64,000 bases of DNA from Eulemur rufifrons (GCF_041146395.1 NC_091000.1:13530501-13594500), one strand, 5' to 3'. Shown: positions 37,735 through 51,179, counted from the stretch's first letter. Translations and numbers: made by a program. Notes: a model not told the origin generated them from the sequence alone.

Positions 37735-37919
37735 CTGAAAGAAGGAGTCACATCAGTTTGATTGGTACTAGAAGAGGCTCACATGTGCACCAGAAGGACC
37801 AGCAGAAGGTGCTAGTGACATGGTATGACCCCTAAACCCCCACTCCAAAGCCGCATGGTTAGGAACTCATTCCTTGAGATTAAACACGCTTTCTTTAGAA
37901 TCATCGTTTAAAAAACTTA

Positions 37920-38590
37920 ATGGATTTTATTTTTTTAAGAGCAGTTTTAGGCTTACAGAAAAGTTGATTGGAAAGTGTAGAGAATTCCTTTATACTCTCC
38001 TTCCTCTTCAACATAGATTCCCCTATTAGTTACAGCTTCTGCTCACGTGGTACGTTGTCACAAATGATGAACCTGCCTTGACACACCATCACCCCAAGGC
38101 CATAATTTACCCTAAGGTTTGTGCTTTGTGTTACACATGCTATGGGTTTTGAAAAATGTATAATGATGTGTCCATCACTAATGTGTCATATAAAATCATT
38201 TCACTGCCATAAAAATTCCCTGTGCTGTCCCTTTTCGTCCCTCCCTTCCTTCCTCCCTGTGGCCTCTGACAGCCACTGATCTCTTCACAGTCTCTATAGT
38301 TTTGCCTTTCCTCGCATGTCATAGTTGGCATTACACAGAATGGAGCCTTTCAGATTGGCTTTTTTCATTAGTAATGGACTTTTAAGGTTTTCTACATGCG
38401 TTTTTGTCCCTGGAAAACTCCTTTCTTTTTATTGCTGAATAATATTCTATTATATGGATGTACCACAGTTTACTCATCCATTCACCTATTGAAGGACATC
38501 TTGGTTGTTTCCAAGTTCTGGCAATTGTGAATAATGATACTGTAAACTCACGTGCAGGTTTTTGTGTGAACATAAATTGTTAAGTGTCTT
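37920..38590 (-). mobile_element. Old L1 (L1M-type) 3' fragment
   Basis: On plus the wording AGAGCAGTTTTAGGCTTACA, then CACTGATCTCTTCACAGTCT and ATGGATGTACCACAGTTTAC, is the standard antisense form of an ancient L1 3' end. On minus, part reads like the degenerate ORF2 end (ARTWKQPRCPSIGEW then YSAIKRK). Truncated and dead, and in the same orientation as the gene. Confidence 0.85.
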
Positions 38591-39734
38591 TTAAAGTCAA
38601 AATTCTCCTATAGCATAATATGTTGTGACTGAGAATTTAGTGTCATGATTTGTATCATGTATCTTTTCTCTACAAAGGAGAGCTCCAACAGCATGAATGA
38701 ACCCAGAGGGGGGTGCCAAAAGGGAGGAAAGAACTAGAAAAAAGGAAGACATCTGGGGAGGCCAACGTCTCTTACTTTAAGGTCTGCCTGCAGCTTCTTC
38801 TGCTAATCTTAGCTTTGGAAGACCGTATACCAGAATTCCAACATTTTACATTGAAATAATGAATGACCAGTAGTCTGGTCAGCAAATAAACTATTAAGGA
38901 TTCCTTTCCCTCCGTTGTATAAACTGGTGTCAATAGTCTAAAATGGCAGGGAGTTTGTATCACAGTTTTGAGTTTGAGTAGAGCATCATTTAAGACAAAC
39001 ATTAGCGAACGAAGGGACACAAACCACAACATATCAAATCGCTGGATAAAATTATGTAAACAACAGCGACAGCAGCAACAGCAACACCAGCTCCCACGGA
39101 CCCCAGCAGAATGTTAGGTGCCTTATTACATTTTTGTCTTAATTAACCTGGCGCAGCAAACCTGAGGTATGTATGTGCTGTTATCACAGTTTTACAAGTC
39201 ACTATACCAAACACACATGCCGGGGACATACAGAAGTGGGGCAGACTTCAGAATTTGTTTATACTCCTCTAAAGAGAATGCCCCATCTCCTGGACCTGTT
39301 TTTGCTGGGATTTTCCTGTCATGTGAGCATCTGTGTATCTTTACAGCCCATCTTAGGGCAAATTAAAACTCTAAAATTTGAACATTTCAAACATTTTAGG
39401 TGCACATATAGATGCATAAGATAAAAAAGGAGGGGCTTGGGTAAGTTTTTTCTTAGTGATAGTACCATAGTTGGATGGCACTCATCAATCCAATTTATGA
39501 AGGACCCAATTCACAAAGTTCCTGGTCATGTTGATAGAAATGTATAGGAGGGAAACTTAATGCTACTATATAAATATTTATTGTTGATGCTACAATATGG
39601 CTGGGAGTGTGTGTTATTCAATATTACTATTGAGCTATGCCTGGGTTTTGTAGTATTTTAAAGTAAGTGTGATATTTAAAGCTTACTAACGAGACTAACC
39701 TTGGGCAGACTCTGAGGGTAGTTAGGCCTAGTGG

Positions 39735-39915
39735 TTACAAGCCATCTTGGTCCAATTCCACCTTGTCTTTCTCCGTGCTGACTGTGCAAACTTGGTAAAG
39801 TTACTGAGCCTAATTTTTCTCAGAGATAAAGTGAGGACAATACTATTTAACCCACAGTGTTGTCTTAGGATTGAATATGTTTATGTTCTTAGCATGCCTG
39901 TTATATAGTAAGCCT
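39735..39915 (+). repeat. MIR SINE remnant
   Basis: Contains ACTGTGCAAACTTGGTAAAG, TTACTGAGCCTAATTTTTCT and the tail CCTGTTATATAGTAAGCC in MIR order. Confidence 0.75.
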
Positions 39916-40348
39916 TATTTATTGGTAGTAAAAGCATTTCTGGTTTGAGTGGTCTGAGTATAATTAACAAATATGTGTATAACACTTATTAATCTACAAA
40001 TTTTTTCAAATATATTATCATAAAGGCTACCTAAAAACATTGAAAAATTGATTATTTATAATCTCCATCTAAAGAAAAGAAAACAGTATAGCAGAGACAG
40101 GGAAGAGAAGAATTTCTCAATCTGTGAAGGAATCCAGATTTATTTCACTTGTATTTTTTATAAATTCTTGAATATGATCATATAAAATGATATAGAGACA
40201 AAATAAAACAACTTCGTGAAGCATAGTTCTTAATATAAAAATGAGTGATACACAATCCTCATTGCTATTTCACTGAATAATATTACTATTTAAAAGGAAA
40301 CCACTGGTATAGAATATTCTACTTGTGTGATATTAATGAGATTCTTAC

Positions 40349-40398
40349 CTAGCGGGTCTTTCCAGGCTTCTGTCTATAGAGGACTGATACAAAGAGGC
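40349..40398 (-). CDS. SORBS2: SORBS2 linker exon
   Basis: This 50-base exon encodes ASLYQSSIDRSLERPA and the first two bases (AG) of a serine codon. The acceptor is TTTAACAG and the donor GTAAGA. Entry is phase 0 and exit phase 2, so it cannot be skipped alone without shifting the frame. Joined to the exon at 37734 it gives [12 protein letters not shown], matching the known SORBS2 linker apart from an alanine where I recall methionine in human. Confidence 0.95.
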
Positions 40399-43300
40399 CT
40401 GTTAAAATAGAATAATAGTTCCATGAAAATTTTTATCATAGCAAAATTTCATTCACCTGTCAACATTAAATTAGGTATCTTAAACAGGATATTACAAAAA
40501 TTGAGGTTGAAGGAACCATTTATGATGATTATAAAAATGTCTTCCCAAAGAGAAATCATGCAACCTGATTTATTCTTTGTTCCTATCTACTTTCTCTTCT
40601 GATATTCTGTATTGCATTTCTCTGTGTAACTCAAATTAGCCATAACTCAAGCATTGCATGGAAGGAAAATCAATATTTCCACAGGACTACTGAAATAAGA
40701 GCTAAAGTTATTATACAGCATTAACTTCAGAATCTTGTCCATTGACTGTAAATAGAAATTTCCTACACATAGGAATGGTTTGATGTTGAAAATGCAGTCA
40801 TCATTCAATCTTTATAAAACATAAATTTTCTTTATAATTTTTTATTGCTGTTGCCAGGTATTATCATTAAAATATAAAATATAAACAGAATTTGAAATAT
40901 CTTTCATCTGTTAGCATAGACATGACATTTTAATAAACCCACAGAATTTGATTTGAATAAACTGATATATCTGATACCTCAATCAGGTACAGATTTATAT
41001 CTTTCTAATTAGGTAAGTTCAGGGTTAGCTTAAAATAAATGACATAACAAATTAAAATATAATTTTTTTTAAAAAGGTGGACTTTAAGCATATCCCTTCA
41101 TTCTGAAAAGTATATTGATATTGATACTAAGCAAAAACAATAGATATGAATTTTTAATTTTCCACGTCAATGTACTGGGATAATTGCTGAAATATCTAAA
41201 AAGCAAGGGAGGATTAGTACTGAGCTACTTAATATTTGAAGTGACAATGCAAGATGAAAGTGGTTGTGGTTTGATATCTAGAAAGTGTAGGGAAATATGT
41301 ACCAAGTATATATAGTTTGGGCTTTGGTCATATTTGATGATCAATTCATTATCATGGACGAATTTCTAGTTTAAAAGTGTTCGTCTATACGAAAGTTTAA
41401 AACTGTGAACCAGAAAGGCAAGATTTGATAAATTTTATCTTAAGTTGCTATCACACAGAAACATTTTACAAGAATATTAAAAACCTACTAGTGGAAATTA
41501 AACCTTACTTTACAAACTATTTCTATAACTCTATTTTCTATTAATTGGTAAACTAGCACCAATTAACCAATGAAAACACTAGTATATAATTTTACAATTC
41601 TTTAGGTATATCAGTCTGACAAGGCCCCTTGCAGAACTTTAAAATTGCTTATATTAACTATTTTAATTTAATTCTATCTTACTGAATGAGAATGGAATCT
41701 TGCCCAGAAACAAACAAAAAATATCTCTTTGCACAAGAATATTCCCCACCCTCCTTTTAGACAGGAAAAGCACATTCTATTGTTTTTGGTTCCTAGAAAA
41801 TATTTAGGTTCCTATGTTCTCAACAAATATAAATTAGAAAAAATTTTCAGTTTGCTAGTCTGGTAAGATTATATGATTATTTTAATTTGCTGAATTCTGA
41901 ACCGGACACAGAAAAGGTAGAAAAATAGGTACTAAATAAGAAAGAAAGCAGACAAGTAAAAAAAAAAACAGTTATATTATAATTTAGAAATATTAATTCT
42001 ACGTATTTGCAGAGGAGCATTGCCATTTGTGTGGATCATGGCTTTCATGGGACATCCAAATACACAGCTGATCATCAAAAAGTGTCAAAATTCAGAATAC
42101 TCTTAGACCACCATTAAAGTGATCAGAAATTTTGAATTTGTCAGCTTATGAAGAGAATCAACAACATTGTAATGTGAAATAAAACATAGTGTAAGAACTG
42201 ACGAATTAATTGTGTTTTAGAGTTCAGCTAAGAAACTACAATTATTCTTCCTTGTGCTGGTTTCCACATACAAAATAAACTAAAACCAGTTTTGTGATTT
42301 TGTGTACACTCAAGGAGGGAAAGTTCAGTATTAAATTATAAGATAAGAGTAAAAAATCTAGATTGATGACTAGGAGAAAAACTGGTACACTAATTATAAG
42401 AAGGGTACTCATCATGAGTTGGAAATTGTCTGCAGAAAAAAGGTAACCCATTTTATCTATCGTGATTTACTGAGTATTTACACATTACTGTTATTTTAAC
42501 ACACCTAGAATGTCATTTTAGTGATGTACAGACATTAAATCACTCTTTTTGCTAAGTAAATCATGTGATTAAACTTTGCGTCAAAGTCCTTAACTTTGTG
42601 CCTCATGTTTCAAATGAAAATAATAAAAAAGTCCTTAACTATTCTTTGGTAATGTCAGTTTTTCAGTTATATTTATGGATTAAAAGAATATGTTATTCAT
42701 GAAATATACTAGGCACTTGATAAATGGTAGCTGAGGGATAATGTCTAACCAATTCCAATTTTTACCAGAAATGTTTAACAAAAGGTTATTAAAGACAGAA
42801 TTCCAGATATGTTATGAGAATATGTTTTCCTACACTCTTCCATGATGTGAAATGAATAACATAGTTAATATGCTATCAGAATCATCATACAACATTCCCT
42901 TTCCATTCCAAAGAGATAATGACAAATAGTTTTCACTACCAGCAAAGTGCTTTTTTATGTGATTTTTTTTGCCACTACCATCAAATTACAGAATGCATAA
43001 AATTATGTTCCCATTATTTTATGCCTAAGTATTATTGTGTAATGTTAATTATTGGAACTCATTTCACAGAAATTCATTAGTTAGCAAGGAATAATATTAC
43101 GTAAATAACTTGTTTCTAAAAGACTTAATTTCTAAATACATCTCTTGGAAGTGCTAAAATACATGACAAAGGAAATAGCACTGAAGTGAAGGTTGAGAGA
43201 TCTGTGTTTTATTTTTTTTCACCACCATCTTATCATGCAATTTTTGGACTTCTTAAAATTGTTGCACTATACTTTGCTTAACTGAAACATGAGTGAATTG

Positions 43301-44865
43301 GATATGATACTCTCTCAATTGCATTTCAGGTCTCAATTAAACACATCCTAGAAATATCTGACCAAAATATCTGAGAAAATTATCTGACCACATTGAATTT
43401 CAAAATAAATTCTTTGGTGTTCATATGTCTAAATGATTCTCTTTCTTCAGATATGAAGGTAACATGACATACAGAATAGAATTGCTTGTTTTATCTTATT
43501 TTCTTCAGATTATAGGACTAGCTGCAAGGTTACAAAATATAAGCCTTTAGAAATGACTGAATTAAATAACCCAGAATGTTCCTGATTACCCTATTTTATT
43601 AATATATAAATATTTTGATCACTTCCTTGTTTTAACACACACTCTGATGCTTACCACAGGGGGAATTATTTGGAATTGCAAGTTGAAGCTCTAAAAATTT
43701 GGATATTTCCCCTGAGACTCGGTGCTTGCAATTCCAGTGGTCATCACCATGTGTCAGTAGTACCTCCAATAGCATAAGTGTTTTGTTTTAGTTGCATGTA
43801 TTTAAGACATTTCAATGAAAACAAGATATTTATTGTGTTATTGTATTCAATTAAGACCACAGGGCAACCATTGTGTGAAAATCAGTTTATTTGCTTTGCT
43901 CCCACACTAGCTGCTTTTAAGAGTTCTTAAAAGGAGGCTTTTGTATAGCAGATGGTTAGCAAAACAGTGCCATTTTTGCTTTTGTCTTCTAGTGAGTCCT
44001 TTATCTGTTTTCCAAAATAATTTTCCGTTTTTCTTTGAAGAGATCAAGATACAAGCTTTTGACTCTGGATTATTTCTGCCTTTTTCATAGTCTCTTTGTC
44101 TGATTCAAATAAAAACTTATACTCCTGGCAAAAATTTTTCACCTAGCTGATTGTCATAAGCATTCTTAAACAGAGATTGCAAATACATTTCATCTCATAT
44201 ACCAGTGATTATCTGTTAGAATGGCTGCCTGCATTATAGTGTCAGGAAGGATTAGTAATATCTGTCGAGGTTGTGGACCTAGGAAATTGTGACACACAAC
44301 TTCCAGGTATTTGGCAGTCCTATTTTTTTTTTTTTTTGAGACAGAGTCTCGCTTTGTTGCCCGGGCTAGAGTGAGTGCCGTGGCATCAGCCTAGCTCACA
44401 GCAACCTCAAACTCCTGGGCTTAAGCGATCCTACAAAAATGAAAGAATAAAAATAAATTTTAGGAATATGTAGGACATAGACATCTGATTATCTAAGAAT
44501 CTAAACTCTTAATCTACATCTCTAAGCATGATGAGTATTTTACTTACTCAGCCTAATGAAAACAGATGGTTAATAAATTCACTAGGACTAGTACTTTTGA
44601 TTTTTGATTTTCACGCTGCTGAATGCCAGAACTGCACTGAATAGTTTAACTATAAATGGTTAGTTCACCTAGAGTTCAGAAACAGCCAACATCTTTGGTA
44701 TAATTAATGTCTAGGCAATGATAATAAATACAACACAATGATGCAAAAATAGATTTTTCAAAAATAGCTTAGACACTATAGTGAAATGTAAAACACAGAT
44801 GTTCAGAATCATAGTCACAGCCTGTGAGGGAGAAATCTGAAAAAGAGAGAATAACTTCTTTTTAC
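40399..44865 (-). other. SORBS2 intron with an Alu fragment
   Basis: A 4467-base, strongly AT-rich intron. Its only clear element is the Alu right-arm fragment at 44323-44432. Otherwise nothing is recognised. Confidence 0.75.
44323..44432 (-). mobile_element. Truncated strepsirrhine-type Alu
   Basis: On plus a T-run is followed by GAGACAGAGTCTCGCTTTGT, then CTAGAGTGAGTGCCGTGGCA and CTAGCTCACAGCAACCTCAA. This is the inverted right arm of a lemur-type Alu, cut off after AAGCGATCCT. It is in the same orientation as the gene. Confidence 0.88.
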
Positions 44866-44922
44866 CTCATTGGAAACACCAGAAGAGTGATCTTGAACAT
44901 AGTCCAGAGCCTTTTTAGGAGG
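44866..44922 (-). CDS. SORBS2: SORBS2 small alternative exon
   Basis: This 57-base exon encodes 19 residues, PPKKALDYVQDHSSGVSNE, and is phase 0 on both sides. The acceptor is ACACCCAG and the donor GTAAAA, a weaker donor than its neighbours have. The sequence follows the GRP end of the exon at 46969 to make a GRPPPKK junction like the one I recall for long human isoforms. The human counterpart, as I recall it, has PLDY and VFNE where this has ALDY and VSNE. Reading on past the donor reaches a stop within a few dozen codons, consistent with an intron. Confidence 0.94.
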
Positions 44923-46014
44923 CTGGGTGTAGATGCACCACATAAGCAGAAGTGTAGAGATGGAATGAGGAGAATCAATGGCAGCAAGGAATGAACATGT
45001 GGAGAAGGTGACAACAGTTAGACGGAGTGCCGACAGCACTGGATACACATACAGAGTGACATGAACGGGACAACATGGGGTTGCCTGGAGGAAGAGTGAA
45101 TGTTTGCAAATATTCTCAAGCACTGAGCAAAATTGCGGGTGTTCAATTAGTATATTTATAAATTCATTTCATCCAATCAAAATTAGCACTCCTAGTCTCC
45201 GGCCACAGAGGAATGCGAGGTATATTAAAGAAACATTAAAAGAGCAAGTGGATAGCATGCTGGTGAGTTTCCCTGTGTGGCTGAAAATGATTATAGGCAA
45301 TGCTGATAATTTATTTAGGCTCAGTACGGAAACTGGTACGGTCCCTAGAAACCTCCTAACCAACAATAACAATACATACAAAATAAAGCTACAGAATGTT
45401 TTTCCTCTGAAATAAAATGCAATTATGTTAATACTAAGATACGAAAGAGAGCAAAAAATGAAAGAAAACATTCTTCCTATTAGGTAATAGAATTTCTAGG
45501 AAATATTCTTTGGTTTATATTCATTTACAGTCACTTTTGATTCTGTTCCATAAAAGATAATAAATCTAATCAAGTCTCTTTTTAATGGACAAAAGGGTCT
45601 ACCATCACCAACCAGCAAGCCATATAGGATCACAACACGAGTATATAAACCAGCATATGATATGGCAAAAGGAAGACTATTCTGATTTCTAATAAAAATT
45701 GCTCTGTAGTGTAATGGGCATGTTATTTGAGTCTATAATTCATAAAACATATGTAACTGACACACATCAAAGGCACTGCTGTTGATAGATGCTGTTCCCA
45801 AATAAAACTTGAGTTAATCAAGTTGTTACTTAAAGATGGAGTTGACTCTTTATCCCAAACAAGACTAAGCTTATTGTGCACAGCCTGGGGGGCTTCCTCT
45901 GGTGGGAATGTGGGGATTAGAGAAGTGATGGCTTTCACTAGCAAGTCTGGAAATAAAAGTCCACAGGGTTTCCTAATTTTTTTTCTTTCCTTACATCCCT
46001 AATGGTAAACTAGG

Positions 46015-46359
46015 TAGTCATGTGTTGCGTAACGATGTTTTGGTTTTGTTTAAAGACAGACTTCATATACAATGGTCCCATAAGATTATAACACTGTATT
46101 TTTACTGTACCTTTTCTATGTTTAGATACATTTAGATACACAAATACTTACAAAGTTACAATTGCCTAAAGTACTCAGTACAGCCATATGCTGTACAGTC
46201 TGTAGCCTAGGAGCAATAGGCTGTACCATATAGCACAGGTGTGTGGTAGGCTCTACCATCTAGGCTTGTGTAAGTGCACCCTATGATGTTTGCACGATGA
46301 CAAACTAACCTAAAATGCATTTCTCAGAATGTGTCCACATAGTTAAGCAACGCATGACT
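46015..46359 (+). mobile_element. Non-autonomous DNA transposon with terminal inverted repeats
   Basis: The left end AGTCATGTGTTGCGTAAC and the right end GTTAAGCAACGCATGACT are inverted copies of each other with two mismatches. The interior ACAATGGTCCCATAAGATTA, CCTAGGAGCAATAGGCTGTA and TGCATTTCTCAGAATGTGTC is a widespread ancient MER-type element of mammals. I am sure of the class but do not name the family. Confidence 0.85.
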
Positions 46360-46429
46360 TGACTGTATTTTATAGTGGGAATATTCTTACAGTTTATTAT
46401 AGTGAGAACTGGCCAGAGAGTTTTTTTCT

Positions 46430-46600
46430 TTGACAGGCTTAACTTCTGACTCTGCCATTTACTATTTCAGGCAAATATCTTAACCCTTCTGGCCCGAGTG
46501 TCTCCTGATTGGAGAAGTATCAGGAGGACTCTCAGAGATAACGAGTACAGAAGCCAGCACTCTCCAGGCAATGGGAGGTATAGTAATAGTAATGATTTTG
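46430..46600 (+). repeat. MIR SINE remnant
   Basis: Reads GACTCTGCCATTTACTATTT, then GGCAAATATCTTAACCCTTC, matching the MIR core. The 3' part is unclear. Confidence 0.6.
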
Positions 46601-46968
46601 GTTATCCATGTCAAGGGGTTCTTTTTGAACTAAACCAAAAGGGACTGTAAACAAATACAAATCTTTAAAGCTGTAATAATCACCTGAATATTCCAGGACA
46701 GAAACTCTCTCTATGTTTTGAATTTGTAATTAATTATATACAAAGTAATCTTAATGCATGGCTTTAAAAAGCTTATAGGAAGTGTCTGAGCACATTAAAC
46801 CATTTGGTACAGAAATAAATGCAGACTAAGCTGTACCAAAGCTATGTCTATATTACACATTCAGCTTTTGTTCTCTAAATGACACCCATCTCTTCTGATA
46901 ATGGTATGTTTTACAAATCAAACAACATTCTCCTATTTTTCTTACATTAATAGTCTAGCCTCACTTAC

Positions 46969-47052
46969 CGGGCGTCCAAACTCCAGTTCTGAAAAGAATT
47001 TATACCAGGGCTCATTTTCTAAATCTATGTCATCTGGATTTATGCGATCAGT
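46969..47052 (-). CDS. SORBS2: SORBS2 alternative exon with PWYKFFSELEFG motif
   Basis: This 84-base exon encodes exactly 28 residues, starting TDRINPDDIDLENEPWYKFF and ending SELEFGRP. A very similar block occurs in SORBS1, so this is an old family segment and not a recent exonization. It is phase 0 on both sides (acceptor GCTCTAG, donor GTAAGT) and can be included or skipped without a frameshift. From memory, human SORBS2 isoforms differ by its inclusion. A CpG-rich patch lies a few hundred bases upstream. Confidence 0.95.
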
Positions 47053-47335
47053 CTAGAGCAGATGTGAAGGAAAAGGGAAGGAAAAGGCACACTGAGCGAA
47101 GTGAGGGAAACGCCGTGTGGTATGACAAACTCGCGCGCATTCACACGCAAACGTGCAGCAACGCATCCAACCAACCTCGCCAGGAGAGAGCGGAGGAAGT
47201 AAAGTAAAACGAGTCACATTAGGATATGAAGGTGAGCTTCCATGGTATTGCTTAGGTCCCTAGTTGGTACCTCTGTCCACAACTTCTAATTTTCTCCTTA
47301 GCTCGATGCATAAACTAGGGACAGCTCTCCCTGGC

Positions 47336-47860
47336 AGCCAGGACGCGTCCTGACAGCGTGCCCGAGCATTAGGACAGACTGGGCGCAGTCTCCAAGTCCA
47401 GTGCCCGGGCGAATCACCGCATCGTCCCTGCCCTCACTGGTGCCCAGCACCCCAGTCTGGATGGCTACAGTGTGCTGACCATCCCCTTGGGTGCAGGCAC
47501 GTGGCGAGCCTGGGGAGGGCTGGGGGCAGGTGGGAAGGGATGGGAGGTACGGGGGTGGTCGGGTCTGTGGGCATTGGGGCCTCAGTCCCCGGTGGGGACT
47601 GGAAAGGGCGCCGGGGGAGTGGGGGTCGCCAGCCTCTGAGCATGCCTTCCTAGCCTCGGGAGGGCGAGGGCTGCGCTGAGCTTCCTGACGTTAGAAAAGT
47701 TGCAGAAGGAGGGAGCTCACCCGGATGGGAGAGACAGCCGGGGCGCACCGGCCTGGCGTGGGGGCGCCGCTCCGGGGCGGAGGGCAGGGGCTGCCGGGGG
47801 CCGCTCCGAGTCGGGGAATTGAAAGAGGCTTCCGGCCGGGTTCCCTTGGGATGGGTGTCG
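47336..47860. promoter_or_regulatory. Intronic CpG-rich patch, candidate internal promoter
   Basis: This stretch is far richer in G+C and in CG dinucleotides than the AT-rich introns around it (for example GGACGCGTCC near 47341, then GGGGCGCACC, GGGGGCGCCGCTCCGGGGCG and TTCCGGCCGGG). It contains a GGGGCGG box. It ends about 280 bases upstream, in transcript direction, of the 28-residue exon. A CpG island here could drive a short SORBS2 transcript that lacks the SoHo domain. No start site is proven. Confidence 0.5.
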
Positions 47861-50800
47861 GAGATGTTGGGAGAGGGGGCTGGAAGAAAGAGGGATGAAG
47901 GAGAAACTGATTCATTAGATGGAGGCTCTTGATGGAACCCAGAGGACACCAGCTGGCAGTGGTTCGAGTCCTGCGTCAGGCCAGGTGGGAGGAGAAATGA
48001 CCTTGGGATGTGGGGTGGGCATGTGACCCAGATACCCTAGGAACATTCTGGACCACTGCGAGGATCTGCCAATCAAGCATCTCTCGGAATGGGAAGAAAG
48101 ATCACACTTAACGGGATACCCCAAGATCCACCTTCCACCTGCCTACTTTGAGCTGAGAAAGGGATTTAGGCGGGGTTAGGTTGTCACAGTACTGTGGGTG
48201 ACAGGGGCAGGGGAGGAAGTGTGGGAAAAAAATCCCACCTTGGTTTCCTTGACATTCTAATTTAGAGAAAAAGCCAATTTTTATTTGACTTGCTCCCCTC
48301 CAGTGGTTTCTGAATGTCGTATTTAATGTGGACAAACTGGGAGTGTTAACATAAACAGTTTGAGAAAATACAATTACTTTAGTAATAGAAAACAGACACA
48401 GAGCATTTACTTTACCCAGCCATACTCTTAATGTTTTCAAATAATACATGCCTGACTAGAGTTGATTTTATATTAAAACTGGATGCTTAAGTTCTACATG
48501 TGAGTTATTACTTCTTTGAAATTATCACGCTAATTAAATGTGGTACAATCGAATAGTACAGTATTTGAAGTCAGAAAAAAAAAAAATTCTAAGAAAAATT
48601 ATTTGGTTCCCTAAAAGCCATTCCCCTGGCCAAGAGAGGAGCTGAGGCTCTGGAGACATATTCCAGGAGGGCTACCAAGCTGCCATTGCATCACAGCAAT
48701 TCCATATCATTTCCTTGCAATTCCTAAAGGAACTCAGGGACTTCCACTGAGTGGCTACATCTCAGGTCTGAAAGAAATGCTCTATAACCTTTGGAATGTT
48801 GGGAGCTTTGAAATATTCCATATTCCAACAAAAGCCACTATTTTGACATGAGCTTGTTCTAGTGCTTTATTGACTCGTTGCATTTACAATGATTTTGTTA
48901 ACGATACACAGTCTATATTTAATAGTAAGTTATACCCAACGTGTTTTTAGTGATGTGGTTTTCTCTCAATATTTCATAATAAAAGATTATAATAGTAATT
49001 ACAGACAATGATAGAGAAGTTCGAGGCATCATGACAAAATAGTGCAAGGGCCTAAGTTATCGAAAATATGTGGTAATTGTAATTACGAAGGAAATATTTA
49101 TGATGAGATGCTAAGCAATGAAAACAATATAACCATGCACTTGTACAGTAGTGACAATGGTATTACAAAGCTTGCACCTGGATGAGCACAGTAAAGAAAT
49201 GTACATATACACGAAAGACTACCAAGGTGTTCTGATATTGAGACTGTTTGTTTTTTCTTTCTTTTAAATATTATTTTGCTTTATTGTTATAATGTTAAAA
49301 ATTTGATTCAATTTACATTTTATTCAATAGTTGTAAGAGTATTGAGGTTTTGATATTGCTAGAATATTTTTCTCCAATTATTATTTAGATCATTATAGAT
49401 GCAGCATATAATTAGTTCATGGAATGGTTTTGCTGGAGCTGATTTTTAGGGTAATTGACAGTAGAGAGAGTTTTCCAGTAATTTTTGTTCTGTTTATAGA
49501 GGCATACTATTTCTTCTGTAGGAAAACTAACCCCTGGCTCTTTTAAACATCATAGTTTTTAATGTTACAGACATATTATTAATTCTTGATTTTATAACCT
49601 CTGCTTTGACATCCAGTGTTTTATTTTGCTAAGGGAAGACAGAAACTTCTCCTAGAGGAAACAAATCCGTTTAAGAAACATGAACAGCAGAGGGCAGCAA
49701 ATTTACTAAACAAATAGGTATATTTATCAGTTATAATACAACTTTACTTTGACTTCCACTTTAAGAAAATATATAACAAATGGATATACTAAGTCCTGAC
49801 TTATAGAAATATATTTCTATGATAGAATATGGAAAAAGGAACAGAATATCAATCACCTTGCGCCACACCTTAGAATGGGAATTTTCCATTAATTATTTTG
49901 TCAGTTATAAATTAAATTTATAGTCCTAATGGGCAACTATCTGGAATGCATGCCAATAGAAATTAGCAGAGAAAATACCCCAAACAATTATAGCTGGTAA
50001 TTATCTATAACTTTGAAATGTAAAGAAAGGCACACGCTTGAACAAAGGCTTTACATTAAAGAAAGTACAAGTTCCAGAACTAGAATCTTCTCTTTGCTAT
50101 GCAGATCTACTGAATGCCTTTAGTCATGCAATAATTAAATGTATTGTGGTGACCCAGAGCCACTGCTAAGGTACGCAGAAGTCTCACAATAGTCAGTGAC
50201 ACACACACAGATGTGGTCAGCCAACAGATGCCTCATATACACACTAGCAATCTCACTAATTCAGCACTTTCCACATGTAACATGGAAGTTCCTTTGAGTT
50301 CAGCACTAATATTAACACTCTTTCTAACCTTGTTTTTTTGTTCTATTCATTTAAGAAAACCTCAGCAAACCTCTGCTTAAAACTAACTTCGTATCATCAG
50401 TGCAAAAGAATGTGCTTAAGAAAAGCTAAAACTATAAATCACACGTGATCCTTATTTAAAAGCTACCAAGGGTGAATAATTTTTTAAGTTTTTATATTTT
50501 CTACAATTTAAAAGTATTTAGTTGCTTTTGTGGTTATAGAAATTCCATTGTGTTCAGTATTTTATTGAGGCATATGCTTTTTATATGTTGTTCCAAACAA
50601 AAAAAGAGGTGCTAACATACTTTCTTCTTGAAAATCACACTCATTAGATTTTAAGCTTTAATGGCATTGGCTACCGTGTTTCATATTTACTGTGGCTCCA
50701 CAATAAATGCCATCTACATTGTTAGTTAGGATAATTCTTTATGGTTCAAACTGTCACATAAAACTTTTCAACCATTAGATGAAGCAAAGTAATTTTCCAG

Positions 50801-51179
50801 ATCAAACATTAGGCCCATTTAGTCAACATTTCTAAATTTATAGTCAAATGAATGTTTAAGAGTTTCAAAAAAGTGCATTCGCTTTTGCTTTCCTGTTAAA
50901 GAACACAAATGCATATACTGCTGATTCCTAAGGAAGACCCTGTTAGCCAGGGTCTGGGGAGGACTTCTGTTCAGACAGTTCCTTCTGCCTCCTTTGTATC
51001 CCAGGGAATCATGGAATTGGTGAGTCACAGTTACTAATAGTGTGTCAAATCCCTCCTGAGGGTTTTGATAGAGACCCACTGGCCTTTTGTCAGTAGAAAT
51101 ATATAGGTTTCGTAGATACCCAACAAAATAAGGATTCAGTTTCTCACCAACGTTACCCACTCACTGCAAAGGTAAAACC

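Larger units (their letters stand above)
37735..40348 (-). other. SORBS2 intron containing an L1M fragment and a MIR
   Basis: A 2614-base intron. It holds an old L1 3' piece (about 37920-38590) and a MIR remnant (about 39735-39915). The remaining sequence shows nothing recognised. Confidence 0.75.
44923..46968 (-). other. SORBS2 intron between the two small cassettes
   Basis: A 2046-base intron. It contains a DNA transposon (46015-46359) and a MIR-like stretch (about 46430-46600). Nothing else is recognised. Confidence 0.75.

Noticed and set aside
12405..44432. Possible inverted-repeat Alu pairing in SORBS2 pre-mRNA
   Set aside because: The two nearby Alus share one orientation. The only opposite copy is a right-arm fragment about 28 kb away, too far and too short to make a convincing duplex.
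47434..47949. Proline-rich open frames on minus in the CpG-rich patch
   Set aside because: High G+C removes stop codons by chance. No in-frame splice junction to SORBS2 was found, so no alternative first coding exon is claimed.
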